From Deltaproteobacteria bacterium (GTDB lineage: Bacteria > Myxococcota_A > Polyangia > HGW-17): DNA of 6,628 nucleotides. The stretch is taken from NCBI GenBank assembly GCA_003249585.1, contig QKIM01000032.1, positions 1-6,628 on the forward strand. The letters are read 5' to 3'. The notes below the pieces were generated by a model. It saw nothing but the letters and a program-made list of their open reading frames with translations. It did not search any database and was not told the origin of the DNA. Shown here in pieces: positions 1-6,101 of this stretch (position 1 is its first letter; every line of letters begins with the position of its first letter). Both the position numbers and the translations under genes were made by a program.

Positions 1-30
1 GGGCCGCCCCGGCCGGGTGCTGTCGGGGAG

Positions 31-390
31 TCAGGCCAGGTTGTAGTAGATGGTGGTGTCCAGCTTCTCGTGTCCGCAGTAGAGGCACTGGGCGTGCTTG
101 GTGGACATGACCCGCCCGCACATGGGGCAGTGGAGCACTTCCCGGGCAATCTTTCCGTCCAGCTTGCCGTCCCGCAGATCGATCTCGCGGATCTTCGACA
201 GGAGGAGGTCCTCGGTCAGGTTCATCCGCCCCTTGAGGATCTCCCAGAGGGCCAGATTGGCCAGCACCAGCTTGTCCACCCGCTGCTCCAGCTCCACCAC
301 CTTCTCGATGAGCTGTTCCGGTCCCGACTCGGACGTCAGGACATTCTCGCCGGTTCTGCATCGTTCGTACAGCACTTCGTTCCAGTTCAT
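31..390 (-). CDS. Small coiled-coil protein with C-terminal zinc ribbon (hypothetical)
   Basis: A 119-residue protein with no signal peptide or membrane segment, so probably cytoplasmic. Residues about 24-55 are heptad-like and rich in Glu, Leu and Val, consistent with a short coiled coil. Residues 56-83 are charged and helical and include DLRDGKLDGK. The C-terminus has a four-cysteine zinc ribbon, CPMC at 88-91 and CLYC at 102-105, spaced by ten residues. The frame stays open upstream to 489, but I chose the ATG at 390 because a GGGAG Shine-Dalgarno element lies six bases before it and the upstream codons give an unrelated sequence. The gene is divergent from the 774 lipoprotein. Only 30 bases follow the stop in the window; they include the palindrome CCCGGCCGGG (8-17) but no T-run. 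Function unknown; the ribbon could be structural or bind protein or nucleic acid. Confidence 0.82.
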   Translation of the reverse strand: MNWNEVLYERCRTGENVLTSESGPEQLIEKVVELEQRVDKLVLANLALWEILKGRMNLTEDLLLSKIREIDLRDGKLDGKIAREVLHCPMCGRVMSTKHAQCLYCGHEKLDTTIYYNLA

Positions 391-457
391 GGAGTCTCCC
401 TTTCCATTGCATGCCCAAGGGGCCACACCGTGCCCCGGCTTTGTGTTCGAACGCCCC

Positions 458-486
458 ATTGTACTTGGACAGGTCAAGAATGGAAA
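458..486 (-). promoter_or_regulatory. Candidate sigma-70-type promoter for the zinc-ribbon gene
   Basis: Read on the minus strand, TTTCCA (481-486) is followed after 17 bases by TACAAT (458-463). The -10 box matches five of six consensus positions and the -35 box four of six. Transcription would begin near 451, giving a leader of about 60 bases before the ATG at 390. This is a pattern match only. Confidence 0.35.
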
Positions 487-557
487 CACTGTTTTTCAAA
501 ACCATGAGGGGAAGCCGGCCATTCTCGTCCGGACTTGCCGTGGCGAACCCTTTGAAA

Positions 558-583
558 ATGGGCAGGACACGTCCTGCCCGTAC
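558..583 (+). repeat. Palindromic repeat, copy 1
   Basis: The core GGGCAGGACACGTCCTGCCC (560-579) is an inverted repeat with perfect 9-base arms (GGGCAGGAC and GTCCTGCCC) around a central AC. It is preceded by AT and followed by GTAC. Relatives lie at 609-634 (19 of 26 positions identical) and 5367-5392 (24 of 26 identical). All three copies are in intergenic DNA, and all share the central ACACGT. There is no T-run, so it is not a classic terminator. It could be a dispersed REP-like element or a dimeric regulator's operator. Confidence 0.75.
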
Positions 584-608
584 GAAGACCGTGGCACTCA
601 CCCCCAAA

Positions 609-634
609 TGCGGGAGAACACGTGCTGCCCATAC
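609..634 (+). repeat. Palindromic repeat, copy 2 (degenerate)
   Basis: This copy lies 51 bases downstream of copy 1 in the same orientation. It keeps the central AACACGT, then GCTGCCC and a TAC end, but its left arm has changed to CGGGAGAAC, so the palindrome is poor. The bases following copies 1 and 2 are loosely alike (both contain TGGC and end in a C-run before ATGC), suggesting an eroded tandem unit of roughly 50 bases. Confidence 0.5.
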
Positions 635-680
635 ACCGGAGATGGCGGACAGCCGCTCCTCCCCATGCCGGATCGGGCTA

Positions 681-740
681 TTGCGCAAAAATGAATTATT
701 TACTGGCGAGGGCATGCCTTTTATGCAATATAAAAATTTA
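681..740 (+). promoter_or_regulatory. AT-rich leader upstream of the tandem lipoprotein operon
   Basis: About 32% GC over 60 bases (19 G or C), against clearly GC-rich flanking genes. It contains the palindromes TTGCGCAA (681-688) and GGCATGCC (711-718) and a TATAAA box (729-734) that could be a -10 element about 40 bases before the ATG at 774. No convincing -35 box sits at 16-18 bases upstream of it, so an alternative sigma factor or an activator would be needed. A promoter is very likely somewhere here, but the exact boxes are uncertain. Confidence 0.4.
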
Positions 741-763
741 TCGCGCACCATGACGCGACCACC

Positions 764-772
764 GAGGTGATC
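764..772 (+). promoter_or_regulatory. Strong ribosome binding site of the first tandem lipoprotein
   Basis: GAGGTGATC is a nine-base perfect complement to the usual 3' end of 16S rRNA, with its last base one position before the ATG at 774. It fixes the start and suggests efficient translation. Confidence 0.75.
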
Positions 773-773
773 C

Positions 774-2378
774 ATGTTCCGACCCACAATCCTGCTGCTC
801 ACCCTGCTCATGCTCGGGGCCCCCCTCGCCTGCGACGACGGGGACGATATCCGGGCCAACGAGGAGATCGTCACCGGCGGCACCGTCCCCGATGACTGGG
901 ACGGACCCGTCACGAAGATCCTCGAGGACAACATCCACGCCATAAAGCAGAACAGCTCCCTGGTCTTCAACGAGACCACCTACGACTACTCCCACACCTA
1001 CGGCTACACCCGCCTGTTCAACCACCTGAACGCCTCGGGCTACCCCCACGACCGCATCACCGGCGGCACCCTCACCCCGAAGATCCTGGGACGCTACGAC
1101 GTCCTCTTCATCAATCTGGTCTCCGACACCCGCCCCGAATTCAGCGAGGAGGAGATCGAGGCCATCCTGGACTTCGTCTACGCCGGGGGCGGCCTCTTCG
1201 TGGTAGCCGACCACACCAACGTCTACGAGCACGCCCAGCGGGTGAACCCCATCCTCAACGAGGTGGGCATCAACGTCCGCTACGAGTGCGCCCTGGACAC
1301 AGGCGACCACGTGGTGGAGGGCCGGGCGTGGATCCTCATGGACGATATCGCCGATCACCCCGTCACCGCCGATGTCACGGAGATCGCCTTCCTCACGGGG
1401 GGCACCATGGATGGCCCCCAGAGCATGGCCAACATCTCCGCCGAGGGCTGGGGAGACCACTGGAACCCCGACAACGAGGAGAAGCCCGTGGGCAAGTACG
1501 GCAACTGGGTCTACGACGAGGACGAGGACATGGGCCCCCTCTCCGTCTCCCAGGCGGTGGAGTACGGCGCCGGGCGGGTCTACGTCATCGGCGACCAGAA
1601 CACCCTGGGCAACCCTTACCTGTACTTCATGGACAACTCCACCATGGCCTTCAACGCCGTGGAGTGGCTGGCCCACCGCGAAAACGATGTCCCCCGCGTC
1701 AAGGACCGCCGCCCCGCGGGCTTCCACCTGCGCGTGGACACCCGCGCCGACCGGCTCAGCATGTCCCAGACCTTTTCCGCCGACGACCACTTCACCTTCT
1801 TCGTGAACCTCAGCCGCTACTCCGAGGTCATCGCCCACGCCACCCGCTGGCCCCTCCGTTACACCCCCGACCTCTTCATGGTGGTGGATCCCGTGGACAG
1901 CGTCCTGGCCCCCGATCTCGCCGAGGCCGACCGGGTCCTGACCGAGGGCGGCCAGGTGATGCTCATCGTGGACGCCACCAAGGTGCGCCTCGCCTCCTCG
2001 GACTTCCTGTCGCACTTCGTGCCCGATCCCGGCCTCGAGACCTCCGACGGCTCCGCCATCGCCATCTTGGGGGCCGCCGAGGCCGCCACCCTGTCAGAGG
2101 TCACCGTCACCCTGCCCCACCGCGACCGTACGGAGATCTATCCCACCTGTCCGGCCCTCACCTGCCCGGGCCACGCCCTCATCACGGGCACGGGCGCGGG
2201 CGGCTCCTGCGACCTGGTGTGCGAATACGCCGTGGGCAACGGACGGCTCATCCTGGCCTTCACCGGGGCCTTCTTCTACCAGCCCGCCCTGGGCGGCGTC
2301 CACACTCCCCCCGCGGGCACGGCCAAGCTCTACTACGAGCTCCAGATGGAGCTCCTCTCCGAAGCCATCGCCTGGTGA
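774..2378 (+). CDS. Lipoprotein with DUF4350/GATase-like domains, paralog 1
   Basis: A 534-residue protein. Residues 1-19 are a lipoprotein signal peptide ending LAC, with Cys20 the lipidation site; Pro at -3 is unusual for a lipobox. Asp residues follow at +2 and +3. Residues about 46-300 resemble the DUF4350/glutamine-amidotransferase-like (GIFT-type) fold: a YDVLFINL strand (108-115), FSEEEIEAI helix (123-131), AGGGLFVVADHTN turn and strand (137-149), and a terminal GAGRVYVIGDQ strand (266-275) and helix ending EWLA at 300. Residues about 315-534 repeat this layout in degenerate form (PDLFMVVDP, then EADRVLTEGGQVMLIVDAT). CPALTC (459-464) and CDLVC (479-483) are conserved in the neighbour and could form disulfides. 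I see no Cys-His-Glu amidotransferase triad, so a binding or scaffold role is possible. The gene starts an evident operon with the paralog 28 bases downstream. Biological function unknown. Confidence 0.88.
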   Translation: MFRPTILLLTLLMLGAPLACDDGDDIRANEEIVTGGTVPDDWDGPVTKILEDNIHAIKQNSSLVFNETTYDYSHTYGYTRLFNHLNASGYPHDRITGGTLTPKILGRYDVLFINLVSDTRPEFSEEEIEAILDFVYAGGGLFVVADHTNVYEHAQRVNPILNEVGINVRYECALDTGDHVVEGRAWILMDDIADHPVTADVTEIAFLTGGTMDGPQSMANISAEGWGDHWNPDNEEKPVGKYGNWVYDEDEDMGPLSVSQAVEYGAGRVYVIGDQNTLGNPYLYFMDNSTMAFNAVEWLAHRENDVPRVKDRRPAGFHLRVDTRADRLSMSQTFSADDHFTFFVNLSRYSEVIAHATRWPLRYTPDLFMVVDPVDSVLAPDLAEADRVLTEGGQVMLIVDATKVRLASSDFLSHFVPDPGLETSDGSAIAILGAAEAATLSEVTVTLPHRDRTEIYPTCPALTCPGHALITGTGAGGSCDLVCEYAVGNGRLILAFTGAFFYQPALGGVHTPPAGTAKLYYELQMELLSEAIAW

Positions 2379-2406
2379 TTCCCTGCCCTCTGAACGGGAG
2401 GTCTGC

Positions 2407-4002
2407 ATGTTCCGCCCCCTCGCCCTTGTTCTTGGCCTCTTTCTCCTGACCACCACCGCCTGCGACGACGAGGACATCCGCGCCCACGAAGAGATCGTCA
2501 CGGGGGGCACGGTCCCCGAGACCTGGGACGGCACGGTCACCAGGATCCTCGAGGACAACATCCACGCCATCAAGCAGAACAGCTCCCTTGTCTTCGACGA
2601 GACCACCTTCGCCTACTCCAAGACCTACGGCTACACGAGGCTCTTCGACCACCTCAACGCCTCGGGGTACACCCACGACCGCATCACCGGCGGCGCCCTC
2701 ACCGCCGACCTGCTGTCGCGGTACGACATCCTCTTCATCAATCTGGTCTCCGACACCCGCCCCGAATTCTCCGAGGAGGAGATCACGGCCATCCTGGACT
2801 TCGTCTACGCCGGGGGCGGCCTCTTCGTCGTGGCCGACCACACCAACGTCTACGAGCACGCCCAGCGCGTGAACCCCTTCCTCAACCCCATGGGCATCAA
2901 CGTGCGCTACGAGAGCGCCGTGGACGTGGGGGAGCACGCCATGGTGGGCAAGGTGTGGATCCGCATCGACGACATGGCGGACCACCCGGTCACCGCCGAC
3001 GTCACGGAGATCTCCTTCCTCACGGGGGGCACCCTGGATGGCCCCGGGGGTGTCGCCTTCATCTCCGAGGAGGGCTGGGGTGACTTCTGGAACCCCGACA
3101 ACGAGGAGAAGCCCGTGGGCAAATACGGCAACATCCTCTACGACGAGGGCGAGGACATGGGCCCCCTCTCCGTCTCACAGGCCGTGGAGTACGGCGCCGG
3201 CCGGGTCTTCGTGGTGGCCGATCAGAACACCCTCGGTAATCCCTATCTGCACTTTCTGGACAACGGCACGCTGGCCTTCAACGCCGTGGAGTGGCTGGCC
3301 CGCCGCGAGAACGACGACCCCCCCGTGCGGCTGCGGCGCGAGGCGGGCTTCCATCTGCGCATCGACTCCCTCTCCAACGACTGCAGCGTCTCCAAGTCCT
3401 ACAGCCCCGATCACTTCACCTTCTATTTCAACCTCTCGCGCAACCGTGAGATGGTGCCCTACGCGACCCGCGGCCCTCTGCCCGCGACACCCGATGCCTT
3501 CATGGTCCTGGATCCCAAGGTGGACGTGGCGCCTCAGGACCTGAACGAAGCCCACCGCGTGCTGGACGAGGGCGGCCAGGTGATCCTCATCGTGGACGCC
3601 ACGGCCTTCACCTCCCACGCGGCCACCTTCCTCGGGGAGTTCATCCCGGACGCGGGCCTCGAAGACGCCGACGGGAACCCCTTCGTCCCGGGCCTTGAGG
3701 ATGTACCGCCCTTTGTCGAGAACGGCTCGGTAGCCCTGCCCCTGCGCGGCGGCACCCGCCTCCTGCCGCAGTGTCCCGCCCTCACCTGCCCCGGCCACAC
3801 GCTCCTCTCGGCGACATCGGACCAGGGCACCTGCGATCTGCTGTGTGCGTACCCCGCGGGCAACGGGCGCTTCCTCCTGGCGCTCACGGGGGCCTACTTC
3901 CGCCAGGCGGCCATGGGCTCCGTCCACGAGGAGCCCGAGGGCCTCCAGCGCGCCTACTACGAACTCCAGATGGAGCTCGTCGAACAGCTCCTCGCCTGGT
4001 GA
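2407..4002 (+). CDS. Lipoprotein with DUF4350/GATase-like domains, paralog 2
   Basis: A 531-residue tandem paralog of the preceding gene. The signal peptide ends TTAC with lipidation at Cys19, again followed by Asp at +2. GGGAGGT (2396-2402) lies four bases before the ATG. Over residues 24-303 it aligns to paralog 1 without gaps, with about 228 of 280 positions identical by hand count; the rest (304-531) is only about half identical. The first fold has YDILFINL (106-113), YAGGGLFVVADHTN (134-147) and GAGRVFVVADQ (263-273). The second has the DEGGQVILIVDAT segment (387-399). The cysteines of CPALTC (456-461) and CDLLC (476-480) are kept, whereas Cys171 of paralog 1 is Ser here and Cys326 is new. 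The stop lies 34 bases from the end of the convergent gene and I see no strong hairpin between them. Function unknown; it may form a heterodimer with paralog 1. Confidence 0.88.
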   Translation: MFRPLALVLGLFLLTTTACDDEDIRAHEEIVTGGTVPETWDGTVTRILEDNIHAIKQNSSLVFDETTFAYSKTYGYTRLFDHLNASGYTHDRITGGALTADLLSRYDILFINLVSDTRPEFSEEEITAILDFVYAGGGLFVVADHTNVYEHAQRVNPFLNPMGINVRYESAVDVGEHAMVGKVWIRIDDMADHPVTADVTEISFLTGGTLDGPGGVAFISEEGWGDFWNPDNEEKPVGKYGNILYDEGEDMGPLSVSQAVEYGAGRVFVVADQNTLGNPYLHFLDNGTLAFNAVEWLARRENDDPPVRLRREAGFHLRIDSLSNDCSVSKSYSPDHFTFYFNLSRNREMVPYATRGPLPATPDAFMVLDPKVDVAPQDLNEAHRVLDEGGQVILIVDATAFTSHAATFLGEFIPDAGLEDADGNPFVPGLEDVPPFVENGSVALPLRGGTRLLPQCPALTCPGHTLLSATSDQGTCDLLCAYPAGNGRFLLALTGAYFRQAAMGSVHEEPEGLQRAYYELQMELVEQLLAW

Positions 4003-4036
4003 TCCCCCCTGACATTCCCTGACATGGAGATCGGTC

Positions 4037-5281
4037 TCAGTAGGTCTCGCCGCGGGAGCGGATGAAGCCCAGCTCCTCGTCGTAGCCGGGGGTGTTGTCC
4101 GCGCAGATGCCCTGGGGACCGCTGGGAATGAGGCACCAGGCGTTGCCCGCGCCGCACTTGCCCTCGTCACCGTAGCAGAAGCGGGCGAAGAGGTAATCCT
4201 CGTACTCGTCGGCGTTCTCCTTGATGAGCAGGTAGGTGGGATCGTAGACGCGCCCGTTGACCTCCACCAGACCGTGGTCGGCGTAGCGCCACACCTTGGA
4301 GTCGCGCCCCAGGGCGGGGAGATCGATGGTCTCGTACATGGAGTACCAGTCGGGGGTGGGGTTGGGGAACCAGAAGATCAGGTAGTTGGCGTCGATGCCC
4401 TGGGTCTCCACCAGATCCATGAAGAACCCGTAGAACTCGCCGCAGGCGGACTGCTTGTAGTCCAGGAAGACCTCGGCCTTGTTGGTGTAGGGCACGGGCC
4501 GCGTGAGGGAGCCGTAGCGGTAGCCCAGCGGGACCAGGTTCTCCATCCCCAAAAGGAGGATGTCCGCCAGCTCGTTCTCGGAGGTCTCGCCCTCGTCGGG
4601 GAAGGCGTTGTCCAGCCACTGGCAGCCCCAGCGGATGATCTTCTGGTAGAGCTTGGTCCCGGGCAGGGGCGCGCGCCACACCTGGGCGAACTCCGTATGG
4701 GTGATCCGGGTGAAGGTCTCCTGGCCGATGGTGTAGGTGTGGGTGATGGCCAGGGTATAGATCCGGGCGGTCTCGGTGGGGAGGGGTTCGAGGTTCACCA
4801 CCACGGGGGCGTAGTCCGTGGCGTTCACCGTGAGGTCACCCTGGACGTTGAAGACCTCACGCTCGGTGCCCTCGCTGTCGATGAGCAGCCCCCTGAAGGC
4901 GTAGGTACCCTCGGGCGGGGTGCCATCCTCCGCCTCCTTCAGGTTCTCCGTCTCCTCCTCGCTCAGGCCCTCGAAGAGCGGGTGGAAGGTGAGGACGGGG
5001 GTGGCGCCGGAGCTGTAGGCCGCCATCTCGTTGGTCTCGGGGAGGAGAATTCCCTTGTCGATGTATGCCTGCCCCATGATGAGCAGGGTCTCGCCCATGT
5101 ACACGTTGGGGGTGTCCCAGTCGGGTCCCGTGATCTCGTAGAAGATCCGGCCACCACCGGCGAAGTCCACCTGCCCCGTGTAGATGGCGTCCTCCAGAGG
5201 CACGGGCGGGGCGGCCTTGTCTTCGGAGCAGGAGGAGACGAGGAGGGCGAGAAGCAGGGCAAAAAGCGAAAACGATTTCAT
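4037..5281 (-). CDS. Lipoprotein with C-terminal transglutaminase-like (Cys-His-Asp) domain
   Basis: A 414-residue protein. Residues 1-17 are a lipoprotein signal (LLVSSC, lipidation at Cys18; Ser at +2). Residues about 33-200 are strand-rich, probably one or two beta-sandwich domains. From about 208 the layout fits the transglutaminase-like cysteine protease superfamily: a helical lead-in (LYQKIIRWGCQWLDNAF, 211-227), the putative nucleophile Cys280 at the start of a helix (SACGEFYGFFMDL) leading to GI, then His336 in ADHGLVEVNG and Asp347 in YDPTY. This order and local sequence match the family's 'GxC...GI...H.xVEV.G..YDPT' pattern. Four more cysteines (369, 376, 383, 393) may form disulfides in the tail. 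AGGTGA three bases after which CCA precedes the ATG supports the start. The protein is probably anchored in the envelope and could be a protease, amidase or cross-linking enzyme; the substrate is unknown. No database search was possible. Confidence 0.85.
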   Translation of the reverse strand: MKSFSLFALLLALLVSSCSEDKAAPPVPLEDAIYTGQVDFAGGGRIFYEITGPDWDTPNVYMGETLLIMGQAYIDKGILLPETNEMAAYSSGATPVLTFHPLFEGLSEEETENLKEAEDGTPPEGTYAFRGLLIDSEGTEREVFNVQGDLTVNATDYAPVVVNLEPLPTETARIYTLAITHTYTIGQETFTRITHTEFAQVWRAPLPGTKLYQKIIRWGCQWLDNAFPDEGETSENELADILLLGMENLVPLGYRYGSLTRPVPYTNKAEVFLDYKQSACGEFYGFFMDLVETQGIDANYLIFWFPNPTPDWYSMYETIDLPALGRDSKVWRYADHGLVEVNGRVYDPTYLLIKENADEYEDYLFARFCYGDEGKCGAGNAWCLIPSGPQGICADNTPGYDEELGFIRSRGETY

Positions 5282-5321
5282 TGGTCACCTATGTCCGGTG
5301 CGCAGGACCGGGTCAGGGTTT

Positions 5322-5349
5322 GTTATACAGAGAATTTTCTATGGCGCAA
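5322..5349 (-). promoter_or_regulatory. Sigma-70-like promoter of the transglutaminase-like gene
   Basis: On the minus strand TTGCGC (5344-5349) is followed after 16 bases by TATAAC (5322-5327). The -10 box matches five of six consensus positions, and TG sits directly before it. The region is about 32% GC. Transcription would start near 5315, leaving a leader of roughly 34 bases before the ATG at 5281. This is the best promoter match in the window. Confidence 0.55.
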
Positions 5350-5366
5350 GTATAAACTTCAGATTT

Positions 5367-5392
5367 ATGGGCCGGACACGTCCCGCCCGTAC
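5367..5392 (+). repeat. Palindromic repeat, copy 3
   Basis: This copy matches copy 1 at 24 of 26 positions, including GGACACGTCC and the CCCGTAC end. The changes C5373 and C5384 fall at the two positions that pair with each other in copy 1, which leaves one mismatch in the otherwise 9-base arms. It lies between the divergent promoters of the transglutaminase-like lipoprotein and the zinc-ribbon membrane protein, just upstream of the former's -35 box. Confidence 0.72.
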
Positions 5393-5423
5393 ATGACCAC
5401 TTTCCCACTTTGCCCTTTTCCCG

Positions 5424-5429
5424 TATACT
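5424..5429 (+). promoter_or_regulatory. Candidate -10 box for the zinc-ribbon membrane protein
   Basis: TATACT matches five of six -10 positions and lies 41 bases before the ATG at 5471. The best-placed -35 hexamer, TTTCCC at 5401-5406 with a 17-base spacer, is poor, so an activator or another sigma factor might be involved. Confidence 0.35.
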
Positions 5430-5470
5430 CATCCTGTACCCTGCCGGTCACCAAGGAGCGCAAGCACCCC

Positions 5471-5962
5471 ATGGAAACACCCCGCTACTCGAAGTTCTAT
5501 TTCTGGTCCTTCATCCCCGTCTTCAACTTTATCGCGTGGATCCACGCGGGCATCATCACGAAGCTCAAGAAATACTATATCTTCGCCGGGCTCTATTTCC
5601 TCTCCAATTTCCTCATCGAGGAGGGGGACGACGCCCGCGCGGTGATCTACTTCATCACCTTCGCCATCGGCGTCGTCCACGCCCTGAAGGCCCGGCACGC
5701 CGTCACCGTAGAGGCCCACAAGGCACGCCTCGAGGCCCACAAGGCCACCTCGAAGATCCGCGAAGACCTCGCCGCCCTCGACCGTGAGTACGGCGTCGCT
5801 CCCGGACAGCCTGCAGCACCTGCGGCCGGCGCTCCGGCGGCACCGGTGCTGGTGGAGCGGGTCATCATCAAGGAGATCGTGCGGATCCCCTGCACCTACT
5901 GCGGCTCCCTGGTGGAGAACACCGTCACCAAGTGCCCCAACTGCGGCGGTGACATCCGCTAG
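5471..5962 (+). CDS. Small membrane protein with C-terminal zinc ribbon (hypothetical)
   Basis: A 163-residue protein. The N-terminal half is hydrophobic with two or three likely membrane segments (about 8-28, 35-49, 56-70), the first two split by the basic KLKK. A charged helical stretch follows (AHKARLEAHKATSKI, 82-96), then an Ala/Pro-rich linker (109-126), a VERVIIKEIVRI strand-like segment and a terminal zinc ribbon with CTYC (141-144) and CPNC (155-158), ten residues apart. The ribbon is probably cytoplasmic, joined to the membrane by the helix and linker. The frame is open far upstream (to 4274), but that part is only antisense to the lipoprotein gene. I chose the ATG at 5471 because the protein-like sequence begins there; AAGGAG at 5453-5458 is 12 bases away, a rather long spacing. 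An in-frame ATG at 5393 is possible but less likely. Function unknown. Confidence 0.85.
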   Translation: METPRYSKFYFWSFIPVFNFIAWIHAGIITKLKKYYIFAGLYFLSNFLIEEGDDARAVIYFITFAIGVVHALKARHAVTVEAHKARLEAHKATSKIREDLAALDREYGVAPGQPAAPAAGAPAAPVLVERVIIKEIVRIPCTYCGSLVENTVTKCPNCGGDIR

Positions 5963-5976
5963 CGCCATGCTCCCCT

Positions 5977-6013
5977 GGGTCCTGCGACTTGAGGTCGCGG
6001 GGTCCGCCTCTTT
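5977..6013 (+). terminator. Terminator-like hairpin after the zinc-ribbon membrane protein
   Basis: Starting 15 bases after the stop codon, 5977-5988 pairs with 5994-6005 as a 12-pair stem (three G-U wobbles) with the loop TTGAG, followed by CCTCTTT. The inner eight pairs (CCTGCGAC with GTCGCGGG) are strong. The T-run is short, so Rho-independent termination is plausible but may be leaky. Confidence 0.55.
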
Positions 6014-6031
6014 GGCACAGGCTGAGCCGTG

Positions 6032-6060
6032 TTTTTCCGGCTGGGGCTTGCTTTTTCCGG
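6032..6060 (+). repeat. Two direct copies of TTTTTCCGG
   Basis: TTTTTCCGG occurs at 6032-6040 and 6052-6060, a 20-base period (about two helical turns), between the terminator-like hairpin and the start of the last gene. The first copy is the loop and right arm of a small hairpin (AGCCG 6025-6029 with CGGCT 6038-6042). The spacing could suit a regulator binding one face of the DNA, but two copies may be chance. Confidence 0.35.
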
Positions 6061-6101
6061 GCCGGAGCGTAGATCCGGGGCTTACCCCAAGGAGAATACC
6101 A

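Larger units (their letters stand above)
391..773. other. Divergent intergenic region without a gene
   Basis: 383 bases between two divergent genes. It holds a candidate minus-strand promoter (458-486), two copies of a palindromic repeat (558-583 and 609-634) and an AT-rich stretch (681-740) leading to the Shine-Dalgarno site of the next gene. Open frames across it on both strands have no family resemblance, and the ones on the plus strand simply read through the palindromes. I see no tRNA or CRISPR repeats here. Confidence 0.7.

Noticed and set aside
391..489. N-terminal extension of the first zinc-ribbon protein to an upstream ATG
   Set aside because: The ATG at 390 has a good Shine-Dalgarno site, and the extension would overlap the candidate promoter.
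98..770. Plus-strand frames through 391-773 as small genes
   Set aside because: They are antisense to gene 1 and then read through the palindromic repeats; no ribosome site or protein-like sequence.
738..2015. 425-codon minus-strand frame antisense to paralog 1
   Set aside because: Composition is Val/Gly/Asp/His-rich without domains; a similar frame appears antisense to paralog 2 (2260-2985), as expected from mirrored codon use in duplicated genes.
1286..2449. Long plus-strand frame overlapping paralog 1 in another frame
   Set aside because: Its translation is dominated by Arg, Pro, Gly and His, typical of an off-frame reading of GC-rich coding DNA, and it has no ribosome site.
4003..4036. 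Possible bidirectional terminator between the convergent genes
   Set aside because: Only a four-base stem (GAGA/TCTC, 4027-4038) is visible and there is no T-run.
4274..5470. Upstream part of a 562-codon plus-strand frame continuous with the zinc-ribbon membrane protein
   Set aside because: It is antisense to the transglutaminase-like lipoprotein and of low complexity; only the part from 5471 looks like a real protein.
6013..6028. Sigma-54-like site, TGGCAC followed by GC at the correct GG-N10-GC spacing
   Set aside because: The -12 element reads GAGC rather than TTGC, and it directly abuts the terminator T-run; too weak to call without start-site data.
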